Notes: generated by a model from the letters alone, not told the origin. Shown: positions 25,282-34,681, counted from the stretch's first letter. The stretch: 64,000 nt of DNA from Bosea sp. 685 (GCF_031884435.1 NZ_CP134779.1:5146001-5210000); one strand, 5' to 3'. Numbers and translations are program-made.

Positions 25282-25767
25282 ATGTCCCTCTTCCGCCTGC
25301 TGACCGATTTGGACGGACGCATCGGCCTTAGCCGCTTCTGGCTCGGCAGCGCCCTGGTGGCGCTTATGCTTCTCGCGATCCAGCATGGCGCGCCGCATCT
25401 CGCCGGCCGGCATGCCGGCCCGATCATCGCCTTCGCCAATGCCTTTGCCCTGTTTCCCTGGGCCGCGCTGGCGGCCAAGCGCTCGACCGATCGCGGCGGC
25501 ACGGCGCTGTTTGGCATCCTCTTGGTCTGCGCGATGGTACTGCCCGGCCAGCTCAAGCCGTTCCTGTCATCCTATGCCTGGGGGCCTTCGCTCGACACGA
25601 TTGCGCTGCTTGCCTGGCTGGTCGCTCTCGTCGATCTGGGGATGCTGCCTTCCGCCCATGACGACGACCGGGTTGCGGAGGCCGCGGCCGATGCTAAAGC
25701 GAGAGCATGGACCAGCAGCTCGACACACCCCTCCTCACCTTCGACCCAACCGATCCCGTCGCCCTGA
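25282..25767 (+). CDS. DUF805 family membrane protein
   Basis: The 161-residue protein has the DUF805 signature near the N-terminus (LTDLDGRIGLSRFWLGSAL) and four predicted transmembrane helices at about 20-35, 50-65, 78-95 and 103-122. The conserved AAKRSTDRGGTALFG loop lies between helices 2 and 3. Function unknown; it is an inner-membrane protein. ATG 25282 has GGAG seven bases upstream; ATG 25261 is the alternative. The last 20 codons overlap dapE by 61 bases, and the overlapped tail is Ser/Thr/Pro-rich, suggesting a late extension or a loss of the original stop. Confidence 0.82.
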   Translation: MSLFRLLTDLDGRIGLSRFWLGSALVALMLLAIQHGAPHLAGRHAGPIIAFANAFALFPWAALAAKRSTDRGGTALFGILLVCAMVLPGQLKPFLSSYAWGPSLDTIALLAWLVALVDLGMLPSAHDDDRVAEAAADAKARAWTSSSTHPSSPSTQPIPSP

Positions 25768-26912
25768 CGCAGGCGCTGGTGCGCTGCCCGTCGGTGACGC
25801 CGGCAGAGGGCGGCGCCTTGTCGCTGCTCGCGGCCGTGCTGGCTTCGGCAGGCTACAGTGTGCACCGTCCCGTCTTCGGCGCGGACGGCATGCCCGATAT
25901 CGAGAACCTCTATGCCCGCATCGGCACGGAGGGACCCGTCCTCGCCATCGCCGGCCACAGCGATGTCGTGCCGGTCGGCGACGCCGAGGCCTGGACGCGC
26001 GATCCCTTCGGCGGGGAGATCGTCGACGGCGTGCTCTATGGGCGCGGCGCCTGCGACATGAAGGGCGGCCTCGCCGCCATGATTTCCGCCGCCTTGCGCT
26101 TTCGCCGCGACAATCCGCAGGCCCCCGGCTCGATCGCCTTCCTGATCACCGGCGATGAGGAAGGCCCCGCCATCAACGGCACGGTCAAGCTGCTGGCTTG
26201 GGCGCAGAGCCAAGGCCAGCGCTTCGACCACTGCCTGCTCGGCGAGCCGACCAATCCCGCGAGCATGAGCGACATGATCAAGATCGGCCGACGCGGCTCG
26301 CTGACCGGCAAGCTCACCGTCCTCGGCAAGCAGGGCCATGTCGGCTACCCCCACCTCGCCGACAATCCGATTCGCGGCATGGTGCGATTGCTGGCGGCGC
26401 TCGACGCGACACCGCTCGATGGTGGCACGACGCATTTCGCCCCGAGCAATCTCGAGGTCACGACGCTCGACGTCGGCAATCCCTCGAGCAATGTCGTGCC
26501 GGCGCAGGCCAAGGCCGTGTTCAACATCCGCTTCAACGACAGCTGGACCCCGGAGACACTCGCCGCCGAGATCGAGCGGCGTTTGCGCGAGGCAGCCGGC
26601 AACCTGGTGCGGTACGAGCTGACCTTCCAGCCGACCAACGCTGTCGCCTTCCTGACCGAGCCCGGCCCCTTCGTCGCCATGGTCGCGGATGCGGTCGAGG
26701 CCGAGACCGGCAAGCGCCCGGCGCTGTCGACCACCGGCGGCACCTCCGACGCCCGCTTCATCAAGACCTATTGCCCGGTGGTGGAGTACGGCGTCGTCGG
26801 CCAGACCATGCATCAGATCGATGAGCGCGTCGCTGTGGCGGACCTGACGGCGCTGGAGCGGATCACGCACAGGCTGCTCGACAGCTATTTTGCAGTGCAA
26901 CATAAGCCTTGA
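25707..26912 (+). CDS. dapE: Succinyl-diaminopimelate desuccinylase
   Basis: DapE hydrolyses N-succinyl-LL-2,6-diaminopimelate in the succinylase branch of lysine/meso-DAP synthesis. The 401-residue M20 metallopeptidase-family protein has the zinc motif AGHSDVVPVGD, the GRGACDMKGGLAAM block, the catalytic ITGDEEGPAINGT, the dimerisation domain, and the final STTGGTSDARFI with MHQIDERV. The length is slightly above the usual 375-380. The gene starts inside the 3' end of the DUF805 gene, so the two are coupled. dapB lies elsewhere in the window (40747-41562). Confidence 0.96.
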   Translation: MDQQLDTPLLTFDPTDPVALTQALVRCPSVTPAEGGALSLLAAVLASAGYSVHRPVFGADGMPDIENLYARIGTEGPVLAIAGHSDVVPVGDAEAWTRDPFGGEIVDGVLYGRGACDMKGGLAAMISAALRFRRDNPQAPGSIAFLITGDEEGPAINGTVKLLAWAQSQGQRFDHCLLGEPTNPASMSDMIKIGRRGSLTGKLTVLGKQGHVGYPHLADNPIRGMVRLLAALDATPLDGGTTHFAPSNLEVTTLDVGNPSSNVVPAQAKAVFNIRFNDSWTPETLAAEIERRLREAAGNLVRYELTFQPTNAVAFLTEPGPFVAMVADAVEAETGKRPALSTTGGTSDARFIKTYCPVVEYGVVGQTMHQIDERVAVADLTALERITHRLLDSYFAVQHKP

Positions 26913-26940
26913 CCATCCCGGTCGACGTGCCAATATGAGC

Positions 26941-26958
26941 CTTAGACGAAAGTCTAAG
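26941..26958. promoter_or_regulatory. Perfect 7-bp inverted repeat with GAAA loop
   Basis: CTTAGAC-GAAA-GTCTAAG lies between dapE and the next gene, 28 bases after the dapE stop and 22 bases before the next start codon. It could be an operator for the downstream membrane protein or a GNRA-loop hairpin ending the dapE transcript; no T tract follows. It has the same architecture (GAC-NAAA-GTC core) as the palindrome at 42774-42791. Confidence 0.5.
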
Positions 26959-26980
26959 ATTGATTATTGGAGTGTCGGCC

Positions 26981-27568
26981 ATGGCGCTTGCTGCCGATGA
27001 TGTGGCGCGCTCTCTGCGCGGCTCGTGGCGTCTGATGTCGCAAGGCGCCAAGGCGCTTCCCGAACTCGATTTGTCGAGCGAAGGCTTCCTGCGCTCCTAT
27101 GGCGCAGCCATCCTGACGCTGCCGGCCGTGATCGCGGTCCTGGCGGCGGAGCGGGCGATGTCGGGCCTGCCCAATGCCGAAGGGCTGTTCCATTCGCCTC
27201 CGCTGGTCGTCGCGGTGCTGGCCTCGCAGGCGGCCGCCTTCCTCTGCGTCCCCGGCCTGCTGATCGCGCTCGCTCCACGCCTGGTACGATCGCCCGCTCT
27301 CTCCGGCTTCATCATCGCCTGGAACTGGACGGAGATCCTCGCGGCGGGGCTGCTCGCTGTGCCAGCCATGGTCTACGCCATCGGTTGGTCGACGCCGACC
27401 ATCGCCACGATGCAATGGCTCGGATTCGCGGCGATCGTCGCCCGCCTGCGTTATGCCGCGGCCAAGGCAACCCTCGGCGCGGAAGGCGGCCTCCCCCTGA
27501 TGATCGTCTGCGCGAGCTTTCTGGGTCAGTTCGCCGTGGCAAGGCAGCTGGGATTGTGGGGCTTCTAG
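26981..27568 (+). CDS. Hypothetical multi-pass membrane protein
   Basis: The 195-residue protein begins MALAADDVARSLRGSWRLMS. It has about four hydrophobic helices (roughly residues 47-65, 77-100, 112-135 and 170-185), joined by short Arg-rich loops. I recognise no family with certainty. ATG 26981 follows GGAG by 8 bases; an in-frame TTG 21 bases upstream is possible. It lies 68 bases after dapE and converges with truA. Confidence 0.72.
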   Translation: MALAADDVARSLRGSWRLMSQGAKALPELDLSSEGFLRSYGAAILTLPAVIAVLAAERAMSGLPNAEGLFHSPPLVVAVLASQAAAFLCVPGLLIALAPRLVRSPALSGFIIAWNWTEILAAGLLAVPAMVYAIGWSTPTIATMQWLGFAAIVARLRYAAAKATLGAEGGLPLMIVCASFLGQFAVARQLGLWGF

Positions 27569-27610
27569 CGTTAGCGCGCCCTGGCTCGGAAACACCCAAG
27601 CGGCACGAGC

Positions 27611-28348
27611 TTAGTAATCCACGCCCGCCAGATAAAGCCCCGAGGGCGGCGCCAGCGCGGCGCATTGCGAGCGGTCGCGCGCGGCCAGAACCTTGCCGAG
27701 CTTGTTTTCCGGCCAACGCCCGGCCCCGACCATCTTCAGGCAGCCGACCATGGAGCGGACCTGATGATGCAGGAAGGAGCGGGCATGGACATAGGCCACG
27801 ATCTCGGCCCCCTCGCGTCGGACGTCGAAGCGGTCGAGCGTGCGCATCGGGCTGTTGGCCTGGCATTCGGCGGCACGGAAGGTGGTGAAGTCGTGATGGC
27901 CCAGCAGCGCCTTGGCCGAGCGGTCCATCGCCTCGTGGTCGAGCTTGACCGGCACGTGCCAGAGCCGATTCAGATCGAGCGCCGGCTGGGCGCGACGGTC
28001 GAGGATGCGGTAGATGTAATAGCGTCGCTTTGCCGAGATGCGGGCGTCGAAATCATCGGGCACGACCTCTGCGCTGACGACAGCGACAGGCAGGTGTTTC
28101 AGCCGCGCATTGGTCGCATCGCGCACGACGTCGCTGCGCCAGTCCTTGTCGAGATCGACATGGGCGACCTGATGCGTCGCATGCACCCCGGCATCGGTGC
28201 GGCCGGCGCAATGCAGGCGCACGGCATGACCGCAGAAGCCTTCGATCGATTCCTCGACGCTCTGCTGCACCGACGGCCCGTTAAGCTGACGCTGCCAGCC
28301 CGAGAACGGCGTACCGTCATATTCTATGACGAGCTTGTAGCGCGGCAT
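27611..28348 (-). CDS. truA: tRNA pseudouridine(38-40) synthase
   Basis: TruA isomerises uridines 38-40 in the anticodon stem-loop of many tRNAs. The 245-residue protein has the N-terminal MPRYKLVIEYDGTPFSGWQ, the catalytic Asp in CAGRTDAGVHA (about residues 48-58), and the C-terminal FLHHQVRSMVG. It is third in the def-fmt-truA order on the minus strand, though a 135-base gap with a repeat element (28383-28463) separates it from fmt. Confidence 0.97.
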   Translation of the reverse strand: MPRYKLVIEYDGTPFSGWQRQLNGPSVQQSVEESIEGFCGHAVRLHCAGRTDAGVHATHQVAHVDLDKDWRSDVVRDATNARLKHLPVAVVSAEVVPDDFDARISAKRRYYIYRILDRRAQPALDLNRLWHVPVKLDHEAMDRSAKALLGHHDFTTFRAAECQANSPMRTLDRFDVRREGAEIVAYVHARSFLHHQVRSMVGCLKMVGAGRWPENKLGKVLAARDRSQCAALAPPSGLYLAGVDY

Positions 28349-28382
28349 CAGAATCGAGCGCCCCGCAAACCATCATGCGCGC

Positions 28383-28463
28383 CGTCATCCCGGACAAGCG
28401 GCCCTCGGGTCCGGCCTTCGGCCGGCCCAAGGACAGGCTCCGCCGCGCTGATCCGGGATGACG
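28383..28463. repeat. Intergenic inverted repeat, 81 bases, GTCATCC family
   Basis: Perfect 12-base terminal inverted repeats, CGTCATCCCGGA (28383-28394) and TCCGGGATGACG (28452-28463), flank an internal hairpin GGTCCGGCC/GGCCGGCCC. Nearly the same sequence, in reverse orientation and with a partner, makes up one half of the element at 43267-43445. It lies in the fmt-truA gap. Confidence 0.85.
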
Positions 28464-28483
28464 TGGAGGGAAATGCTGCCATG

Positions 28484-29413
28484 TCAGACCTTATCGCCGG
28501 CCTCTAACCTGGCGCCGCGCAGGAATTCCGCCCCGGTGACAGGCCGCCCGCCGGCGCGCTGGACCTGCAGCAGCCTCACCGCGCCCTCCGCACAAGCGAC
28601 CGTGCCCTCGCCATCGAGCAAAGTGCCGGGCTCGGCCGCCCCGCCCGCCAGCGCCGTGCGCAAGATCTTCAGCCGCTCCGGGCCCTTGCCGAGATCGACC
28701 TCGGCGAAGGCGCCGGGAAAGGGCGAGAGGCCGCGCACGAGGTCATGCACCTGCTTGGCTGGACGCGCCCAGTTCAACTTCGCCTCGGCATTGCCGATCT
28801 TGGCGGCGTAGGTCACGCCCTCCTCCGGCTGCGGCGTGAAGCGCAAGCCGCCGCGGCCGAGCGCCGCAAGCGCGCGCACCATCAGATCCGCTCCCAGCGG
28901 CGCCAGCCGGTCGTGCAATTCGCCCGCCGTCATGTCGGGGCCGATCGCCAAGCTCTCGACCATGCCGACAGGGCCGGTATCGAGGCCCGCTTCCATCTTC
29001 ATGACGCAAACGCCGCTCTCGGCGTCGCCGGCCATGACAGCGCGCTGAAGCGGGGCCGCGCCGCGCCAGCGCGGCAGCAGCGAGGCGTGGAGATTCAGGC
29101 AGCCGAGCTCCGGCAGATCGAGGATCGCCTGGGGCAGGATCATGCCATAGGCGACGACGACCGCGACATCCGCCTGATGCGAGGCGATGGTCTCGACCGC
29201 CTCTTCCGACTTCAGGGTCTTGGGCGTGAAGACGGGGATGCCGAAGCGCTCAGCGGCTCGCTGCACCGGCGAGGGCTTGAGATCGAGCCCCCGGCCCGCC
29301 TGCGCCGGGGCGCGGGTGTAGCAGGACACGACCTCGTGGCCTTGCCCGATGATCTCGGTCAGGGTCGGCACGGCGAAATCGGGCGTGCCCATGAAGATGA
29401 CGCGTAAACTCAT
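28484..29413 (-). CDS. fmt: Methionyl-tRNA formyltransferase
   Basis: Fmt formylates initiator Met-tRNA using 10-formyl-THF. The 309-residue protein has the N-terminal [15 protein letters not shown] strand, the catalytic block [20 protein letters not shown] (Asn and His of the family active site), and the C-terminal OB-like domain with [14 protein letters not shown]. It starts at ATG 29411-29413, 34 bases after def, its functional partner in N-terminal Met processing. Confidence 0.97.
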   Translation of the reverse strand: MSLRVIFMGTPDFAVPTLTEIIGQGHEVVSCYTRAPAQAGRGLDLKPSPVQRAAERFGIPVFTPKTLKSEEAVETIASHQADVAVVVAYGMILPQAILDLPELGCLNLHASLLPRWRGAAPLQRAVMAGDAESGVCVMKMEAGLDTGPVGMVESLAIGPDMTAGELHDRLAPLGADLMVRALAALGRGGLRFTPQPEEGVTYAAKIGNAEAKLNWARPAKQVHDLVRGLSPFPGAFAEVDLGKGPERLKILRTALAGGAAEPGTLLDGEGTVACAEGAVRLLQVQRAGGRPVTGAEFLRGARLEAGDKV

Positions 29414-29447
29414 ACGCTGAACATGACCCTAACCATAGCCTTTGCGC

Positions 29448-29969
29448 TCACGCCGCGCTTTCGCGCTTGGCGACCTTGGCGAAGCGCTTGGTCACGCGCT
29501 CACGCTTCAGCCGCGACAGATAATCGATGAACAGCACACCGTTGAGATGGTCGACCTCATGCTGCAGGCAGGTGGCAAGCAGGCCCTCGGCCGCGATCTC
29601 CAGGGTCTTTCCGTCCAGATCCATATAGCGCAGCTTGATCGAGGCCGGCCTTTCGACATCCTCGTAATATTCGGGGATCGAGAGACAGCCCTCCTCATGG
29701 ATGTTCGTCTCCTGCGAGGTCCAGATCACCTCCGGATTGATGAAGACCATCGGGACCTTCTCTTCGTCGTCGCTCTTCGAGAGATCGATCGTCACGATGC
29801 GCTTGGGCACGCCGATCTGGATCGCGGCGAGGCCGATGCCGGGCGCGTCATACATCGTCTCCAGCATGTCGGCGGCGAGCGTCTTGATCTCGGGAGTGAT
29901 CGTATCGACCGGCGCAGAAACCTGGCGCAGGACGGAATCGGGCAGGATAACGAGTGGACGAATGGCCAT
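29448..29969 (-). CDS. def: Peptide deformylase
   Basis: Def removes the formyl group from nascent N-termini using a catalytic divalent metal. The 173-residue protein shows all three class motifs: [26 protein letters not shown] (metal Cys) and QHEVDHLNG (HExxH). ATG 29967-29969 gives the expected [11 protein letters not shown] start; the longer open frame has no similarity. It is first in the def-fmt run and divergent from rmuC across 114 bases. Confidence 0.97.
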   Translation of the reverse strand: MAIRPLVILPDSVLRQVSAPVDTITPEIKTLAADMLETMYDAPGIGLAAIQIGVPKRIVTIDLSKSDDEEKVPMVFINPEVIWTSQETNIHEEGCLSIPEYYEDVERPASIKLRYMDLDGKTLEIAAEGLLATCLQHEVDHLNGVLFIDYLSRLKRERVTKRFAKVAKRESAA

Positions 29970-30083
29970 GGGGGCTCTGCGCGGAATTTTTCGAGGTTGC
30001 CGCGACATAAGCACTTGTACGCAAGCGGTCAAACTGTTCCGCTTTCGTTCGAAATCATCGCCCGAATCTGCTAGGCTCTTCCG

Positions 30084-31271
30084 ATGAAAGAGATCGCCTT
30101 CATCCTGCTCGACCGTCCCGTAACCTGGGCCGAGGCCGCGCTCGGCTTCGCGGGCTTGAGTCTCCTGCTGCTCGTGCTGGTCGTCGTCTCATCCTGGCGC
30201 GGCGCCTCGCGGCGCGCGCTCGAGGCCGCCATGGCGGCTGAGCGCGCTCGCGAGATGGATGACAAGGTCGCCGAAATGAACCGCAGCCAGGCGGAACTGT
30301 CGGGCCGCCTGCAGTCGATGGCCGAGATCCTCTCGACGCGGCAGGGCGACCTCGCCCGCCTCGTCGCCGAGCGGATGGATGGTTTGCGCCAGCAGGTCGG
30401 CGCCGGGCTGGAGCAGAATGTCCGCCAGACCTCCGAGAGCCTCGGCAAATTGCAGGAGCGGCTCGCCGTCATCGACTCCGCCCAGAAGAACCTGACCGAC
30501 CTCACCTCCGAGGTGGTGACGCTGAAGGACGTGCTCTCGAACAAGCAGGCACGCGGCGCCTATGGCCAGGGCCGCATGGAGGCGATCATCCGCGACGGGC
30601 TGCCCGCCGCCTTCTTCGCCTTCCAGCCCCAGCTCTCCAACGGCAAGCGGCCCGATTGCATGGTGACCCTGCCCGGCGACGGGCGCGGCCTGGTGATCGA
30701 CGCGAAATTCCCGCTGGAAAGCTTCACCCTGCTGCGCGAGGCGCGCGGCGACGAGGCGAAGAAAGCGGCAGGCGTGCGCGTCCGCAACGATGTCGGCGTG
30801 CATGTGAAGGACATCGCCGAGCGTTACTTCCTGCCCGGCGAGACGCAGGATCTGGCCCTGCTCTTCGTGCCGTCTGAATCGATCTATGCCGATCTGCACG
30901 AGCATTTCGACGACGTGATCCAGAAGGCGCATCGCGCCCGGATCATGATCGTCTCGCCCTCGCTGCTGGCGCTCGCGATCCAGCTGATGCAGTCGCTGGT
31001 GCGCGACGCCCGCATGCGCGAGGAGGCGCAGGTGATCCAGTCCGAGGTCGGCAAGCTGCTCGTCGATGTGCGCCGTCTCGGCGACCGGGCCGAGAAGCTC
31101 GACCAGCATTTCCGCCAGGCCCAGGAGGATGTCTCCGGCATCCGCACTTCGGCCGGCAAGATCGCCAGCCGCGGCGAGAGGATCGGCGCGCTTGAGTTCG
31201 ACGACGCCAAGGCAGCCGAGCCGGCGCTGCCTTTCGCCAAGGGGCTGGCGCTGAAGGCCGCGGCGGAGTGA
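30084..31271 (+). CDS. rmuC: DNA recombination protein RmuC
   Basis: RmuC-family proteins are membrane-anchored, with a long coiled coil and a PD-(D/E)xK nuclease-like core, and limit recombination between short inverted repeats in E. coli. The 395-residue protein has an N-terminal transmembrane helix (about residues 17-35) and a coiled coil to about 145. The conserved core includes [36 protein letters not shown] and [16 protein letters not shown]. It is divergent from def. Confidence 0.94.
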   Translation: MKEIAFILLDRPVTWAEAALGFAGLSLLLLVLVVVSSWRGASRRALEAAMAAERAREMDDKVAEMNRSQAELSGRLQSMAEILSTRQGDLARLVAERMDGLRQQVGAGLEQNVRQTSESLGKLQERLAVIDSAQKNLTDLTSEVVTLKDVLSNKQARGAYGQGRMEAIIRDGLPAAFFAFQPQLSNGKRPDCMVTLPGDGRGLVIDAKFPLESFTLLREARGDEAKKAAGVRVRNDVGVHVKDIAERYFLPGETQDLALLFVPSESIYADLHEHFDDVIQKAHRARIMIVSPSLLALAIQLMQSLVRDARMREEAQVIQSEVGKLLVDVRRLGDRAEKLDQHFRQAQEDVSGIRTSAGKIASRGERIGALEFDDAKAAEPALPFAKGLALKAAAE

Positions 31272-31313
31272 GCCTGGCCTCGCTGGCGCTTTAACCCTTA
31301 CTTGAGCAAACCC

Positions 31314-32315
31314 TCACTTGAGCACCTGGAGGAGCGCGTTGTGAAACTCCTCGGGCGCCTCGACCTGCGGGGAATGGCCAAGTTCGGGGAATTCGACGAG
31401 CCGCGCATTGGGAATGGCCTTCGCTGCCTCCCGTCCAAGCTGTTGATAGAGGCCGAGCGTCTTCTGCAGTTCGGGTGAAGCGCGGTTGGCTCCCGGAGCG
31501 GTGCGGTCCTTGCCACCGATCATCAGGGTCGTCGGCACCTGGATATTCGGGAATTCATGGACGACCGGCTGGGTGAAGACCATGTCGGAGGTCTGCGCCT
31601 GATTCCAGGCGACCGCCTGCCGGCCGTCGCCGGCATACATCCCTGCGAGCATCGCGACCCATTGGTCGTATTCGGGTTTCCAGTTGCCGTTGTAGTAGAA
31701 GCGCTGCTGATAGGCCTTGATGCTCTCGAAGCTCGTCTTCAGCTCGCCCTGGAAGGCTGCGTCGAGCGTGCCATAGGGAACGCCCTTGGCCTGCCAGTCC
31801 TCAAGCCCGAGGGGATCGACCAGCACGAGGCGCTCGACGGTCCCGGGATACATCAGCGCATAGCGGGCGGCGAGCATGCCGCCCATTGAATGCCCCACGA
31901 TGATGGCGCGCTGAATGCCGAGCTCCTTCAGCAGCCCCGCCGTATTGGCCGCCAATTGCTGAAAGCTGAACTGATAGCCCGCCGGCTTGGACGATTTGCA
32001 GAAGCCGATCTGATCGGGCGCCACGACGCGGTAGCCGGCCTGCGTCAGGACCTTGATGGTCGCATCCCAGGTTCCAGCGCAGAAATTCTTGCCATGCAAG
32101 AGCATGACGGTCTGACCATTGGCCTGGCCGCTCGCCTTAATGTCGAGATAGGCCATCTCGAGCGGCTGACGCTGCGAGGTGAAGCCGTGGATCTTGACCG
32201 GATAGGCGTAATCGAAGCCTTCCAGCCGGGGTCCATAGGCGGCAATACCCGCTTGCTGGGCGCTGGCCGGCGCCGCCAGGGCAAGCAGAGCGGCGGCTGC
32301 GGTGGCGATACGCAT
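31314..32315 (-). CDS. Secreted alpha/beta fold hydrolase
   Basis: The 333-residue protein has a clear signal peptide (MRIATAAAALLALAAPASAQ) and an alpha/beta hydrolase domain: oxyanion segment MLLHGKNFCAGTWD, nucleophile elbow VGHSMGGMLAAR (Ser), and catalytic His in ELGHSPQVEAPEEF. The VAPDQIGFCKSSKP segment is typical of hydrolases close to haloalkane dehalogenase/epoxide hydrolase-like enzymes. It should be periplasmic; substrate unknown. It is separated from rmuC by a 42-base convergent gap. Confidence 0.9.
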   Translation of the reverse strand: MRIATAAAALLALAAPASAQQAGIAAYGPRLEGFDYAYPVKIHGFTSQRQPLEMAYLDIKASGQANGQTVMLLHGKNFCAGTWDATIKVLTQAGYRVVAPDQIGFCKSSKPAGYQFSFQQLAANTAGLLKELGIQRAIIVGHSMGGMLAARYALMYPGTVERLVLVDPLGLEDWQAKGVPYGTLDAAFQGELKTSFESIKAYQQRFYYNGNWKPEYDQWVAMLAGMYAGDGRQAVAWNQAQTSDMVFTQPVVHEFPNIQVPTTLMIGGKDRTAPGANRASPELQKTLGLYQQLGREAAKAIPNARLVEFPELGHSPQVEAPEEFHNALLQVLK

Positions 32316-32439
32316 CGGGGCGTCCTTCCCTCAGAGATACGGACGCCTTGATAATCCTCAAAGAGGTGACCGGCTCCCGCCATCTCGCCCAGCCGGGATC
32401 ACGATCCGCTGAGCGAACGCTGCGGCAACTGCTCTAGTC

Positions 32440-32949
32440 TCAGCCGCGCGCCAGCGCCGCCGAGAGCTCCGGCTTCACGTTCAGGGTCTGGAACACGACG
32501 CAATAGCGCTCGGTCAGTTTCAGCAGCGTGTCGAGCTTCTCCTGGGGAGCGTCGGTCTCGACGTCGAAGGAAAGGCGGATCGCCTTGAAGCCGACGGGCG
32601 CGTCCTTGGCGACGCCGAGCGTGCCGCGGAAATCGAGATCGCCCTCGGCCCGGACGGTACCCTTCTTCAACTCGATCTCGAGCGCGGTCGCGACCGCCTT
32701 CAGCGTCACGCCGGCGCAGGCGACGAGCGCCTCGAGCAGCATGTCGCCGGAGCAAAGCTCGGCACCGGAACCTCCGGTCGCCGGGTGCAGGCCGGCAAGC
32801 GCGATGGCGCGGCCGGTCTCGACCTTGCAGGCGATGTGCTGGTCGTCGAGCTCGCCGCGCGCCTTCAGCGTGATGACGGCCGCATCGGGCGTCTCGCGAT
32901 ACTGGTCCTTGAGCGGGGCCTGGAGGGCGCGCAGGGCTGTGACGTCCAT
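32440..32949 (-). CDS. OsmC/Ohr family protein
   Basis: The 169-residue protein has the OsmC-like fold with the two redox cysteines expected of thiol peroxidases of this family: one in LLEALVACAGVTLK and one in ERYCVVFQTL. Its HPATGGSGAELCSGDMLLEA loop is typical. It likely reduces organic or fatty-acid hydroperoxides. ATG 32947-32949 lies 8 bases after AAGG. It follows the ABC importer genes by 94 bases on the same strand; any functional link is inference. Confidence 0.88.
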   Translation of the reverse strand: MDVTALRALQAPLKDQYRETPDAAVITLKARGELDDQHIACKVETGRAIALAGLHPATGGSGAELCSGDMLLEALVACAGVTLKAVATALEIELKKGTVRAEGDLDFRGTLGVAKDAPVGFKAIRLSFDVETDAPQEKLDTLLKLTERYCVVFQTLNVKPELSAALARG

Positions 32950-33043
32950 GGTTTCAACCTTCTTGGGACAAGCGACGATGCCCGTCGCAGATAATGCTGC
33001 CTGCCGCACCAGACCAGAGCCGCCGGCGCAGGGCCGGGCAACC

Positions 33044-33826
33044 CTACCACCACATCCCCGCCGTCTCGGCGGTCTTGTGCTGCTGCGGCTCCTCGTCTCG
33101 TAGCGAACGGTCGAGCGTGCGCAAAACCTCGCGCTTGCTCACCTCGAAGGTGGGCGAGAGCCGGTCGCGCGGGCGGGCAAGCGGGTTGTCGAGTTCGTCG
33201 AAGATGCGGCCGGGCTTGGGCTGCATCACGATGATGCGGTCGGCCAGCGTCACCGCCTCCTCGACATCATGCGTCACCATCACCACGGTCGGCCGGCTTT
33301 CCTCCCAGAGCGCCAGCAGATGGCCGTGCAGGCTCGCGCGCGTCGTGGCATCGAGCGCCGAGAAGGGCTCGTCCATCAGCAGCAGCTTCGGCCGCGTGAT
33401 CAGCGCTCGGGCGATGGCGACGCGCTGCTGCTGGCCGCCGGAGAGCTCGCGGGGCCAGCGTTTCTCATAGCCGGCGAGCCCGACGCGGACGAGCGCATTG
33501 GTCACCAGCCCCTCGCGCTCGAAGGCGGAGAGATGCGAGAGCCCGAAAGCGACATTGTCGATGACGCTGAGCCAGGGAAACAATCGCGGCTCCTGGAAGA
33601 TCACGCCGACATCGGCGCGCGGCTCATGGATCGCCTCGCCGTCGAGCAGGATGCGCCCGGCGCTCGGCCGGTCGAGGCCCGCGATCAAGCGGAGCAATGT
33701 GGTCTTGCCGCAGCCGGAGCCGCCGACAAGGGCGAGGATCTCGCCCGCCGCCACGCTGGCGGTGATCGCCGACAAGGCGTGGGTGCCGTCGGCATAGGTT
33801 TTCGAGAGGGTCTCGAAGCTCAGCAT
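33044..33826 (-). CDS. ABC transporter ATP-binding protein, nitrate/sulfonate/taurine type
   Basis: The 260-residue ATPase has Walker A GGSGCGKT, Q-loop VIFQEPRLFPWLSV (the RLFPW form typical of SsuB/TauB), signature LSGGQQQRVAIARAL, Walker B LLLMDEPFSALD and the switch HDVEEAVTLADR. It powers import with the adjacent permease and binding protein. It begins 12 bases after the permease gene. The substrate class (alkanesulfonates, taurine, nitrate, pyrimidine precursors) cannot be fixed. Confidence 0.93.
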   Translation of the reverse strand: MLSFETLSKTYADGTHALSAITASVAAGEILALVGGSGCGKTTLLRLIAGLDRPSAGRILLDGEAIHEPRADVGVIFQEPRLFPWLSVIDNVAFGLSHLSAFEREGLVTNALVRVGLAGYEKRWPRELSGGQQQRVAIARALITRPKLLLMDEPFSALDATTRASLHGHLLALWEESRPTVVMVTHDVEEAVTLADRIIVMQPKPGRIFDELDNPLARPRDRLSPTFEVSKREVLRTLDRSLRDEEPQQHKTAETAGMWW

Positions 33827-33838
33827 CGGGGATGCCTT

Positions 33839-34666
33839 TCAGAGCGTGTCGCGGCCGAGATCCTGCCAGGCGAGGAAAGGCCGCGTAATGGCGAGCAGCA
33901 GCCCGTCGGCCAGCTTGCCGAGCACGGCGAAGCTGATGATGGCCGCGATGATGGTGTCGGGGCGGCCGAGCTGCTGGCCGTCCACGAGCAGGTAGCCGAG
34001 GCCTTCGCTCGCGCCCATGATCTCGGCTGCGACCACGAACATGAAGCCGAGGCCTAGCCCTGAGCGCAGCGCCGTGAACCAGGCCGGCAGGATTGCCGGC
34101 AGCAGGACGCGCCGGACCATGGCGAGCCGGCCAAGCCGGAAGACGCGGCCGACCTCGACGATCCGACGATCGATGCCCTGGATCGCGGCCGCCACCCCGA
34201 GATAGACCGGGAAGAACACGCCGACCGCGATCAGCGCAACCTTCGAGGCCTCGAAGATGCCGAACCACAGGATGAACAACGGCACCCAGGCGATCGAGGG
34301 GATCGCGCGCAGCGCCTGAAGCGTCGGGTCGAGCAGGCCGCGCGCAACAGGCAATGCCCCCGTCAATGCACCCAGAACCGTGCCGACGCCCGCACCCAGT
34401 CCGAAACCGGCGGCGACACGCCAGAGCGTCGCCGTGACATGGGTCAGGAGCTCGCCCGAGGCCGCTAGGCCCCAGAGCGTCCGCCCGACCACGCTGGGCG
34501 GCGGCATCAGGCGGCCATTGGCGATACCGGCCCGGACCAGGAGCTCCCAGAGCGCGGCGAGCGCGATCGGCAGCAGCCAGCCGGCGAGACCGAGGCGACG
34601 AGACCTGATGCCGGGCGAGCCCGGAGCTTTCGCCTGCGTCGCTGCCGCGATCTCCAGCGTGCTCAT
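33839..34666 (-). CDS. ABC transporter permease, nitrate/sulfonate/taurine type
   Basis: The 275-residue protein has six predicted transmembrane helices and the BPD_transp_1 EAA-type loop (AIQGIDRRIVEVGRVFRLGR ... VLLPAILPAWFTALRSGLG), as in SsuC/TauC. It forms the inner-membrane channel of the importer. It lies 15 bases after the binding-protein gene and 12 bases before the ATPase gene, so the three form one operon in the order binding protein, permease, ATPase. Confidence 0.93.
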   Translation of the reverse strand: MSTLEIAAATQAKAPGSPGIRSRRLGLAGWLLPIALAALWELLVRAGIANGRLMPPPSVVGRTLWGLAASGELLTHVTATLWRVAAGFGLGAGVGTVLGALTGALPVARGLLDPTLQALRAIPSIAWVPLFILWFGIFEASKVALIAVGVFFPVYLGVAAAIQGIDRRIVEVGRVFRLGRLAMVRRVLLPAILPAWFTALRSGLGLGFMFVVAAEIMGASEGLGYLLVDGQQLGRPDTIIAAIISFAVLGKLADGLLLAITRPFLAWQDLGRDTL

Positions 34667-34681
34667 CCGGCCTCGACCGTC

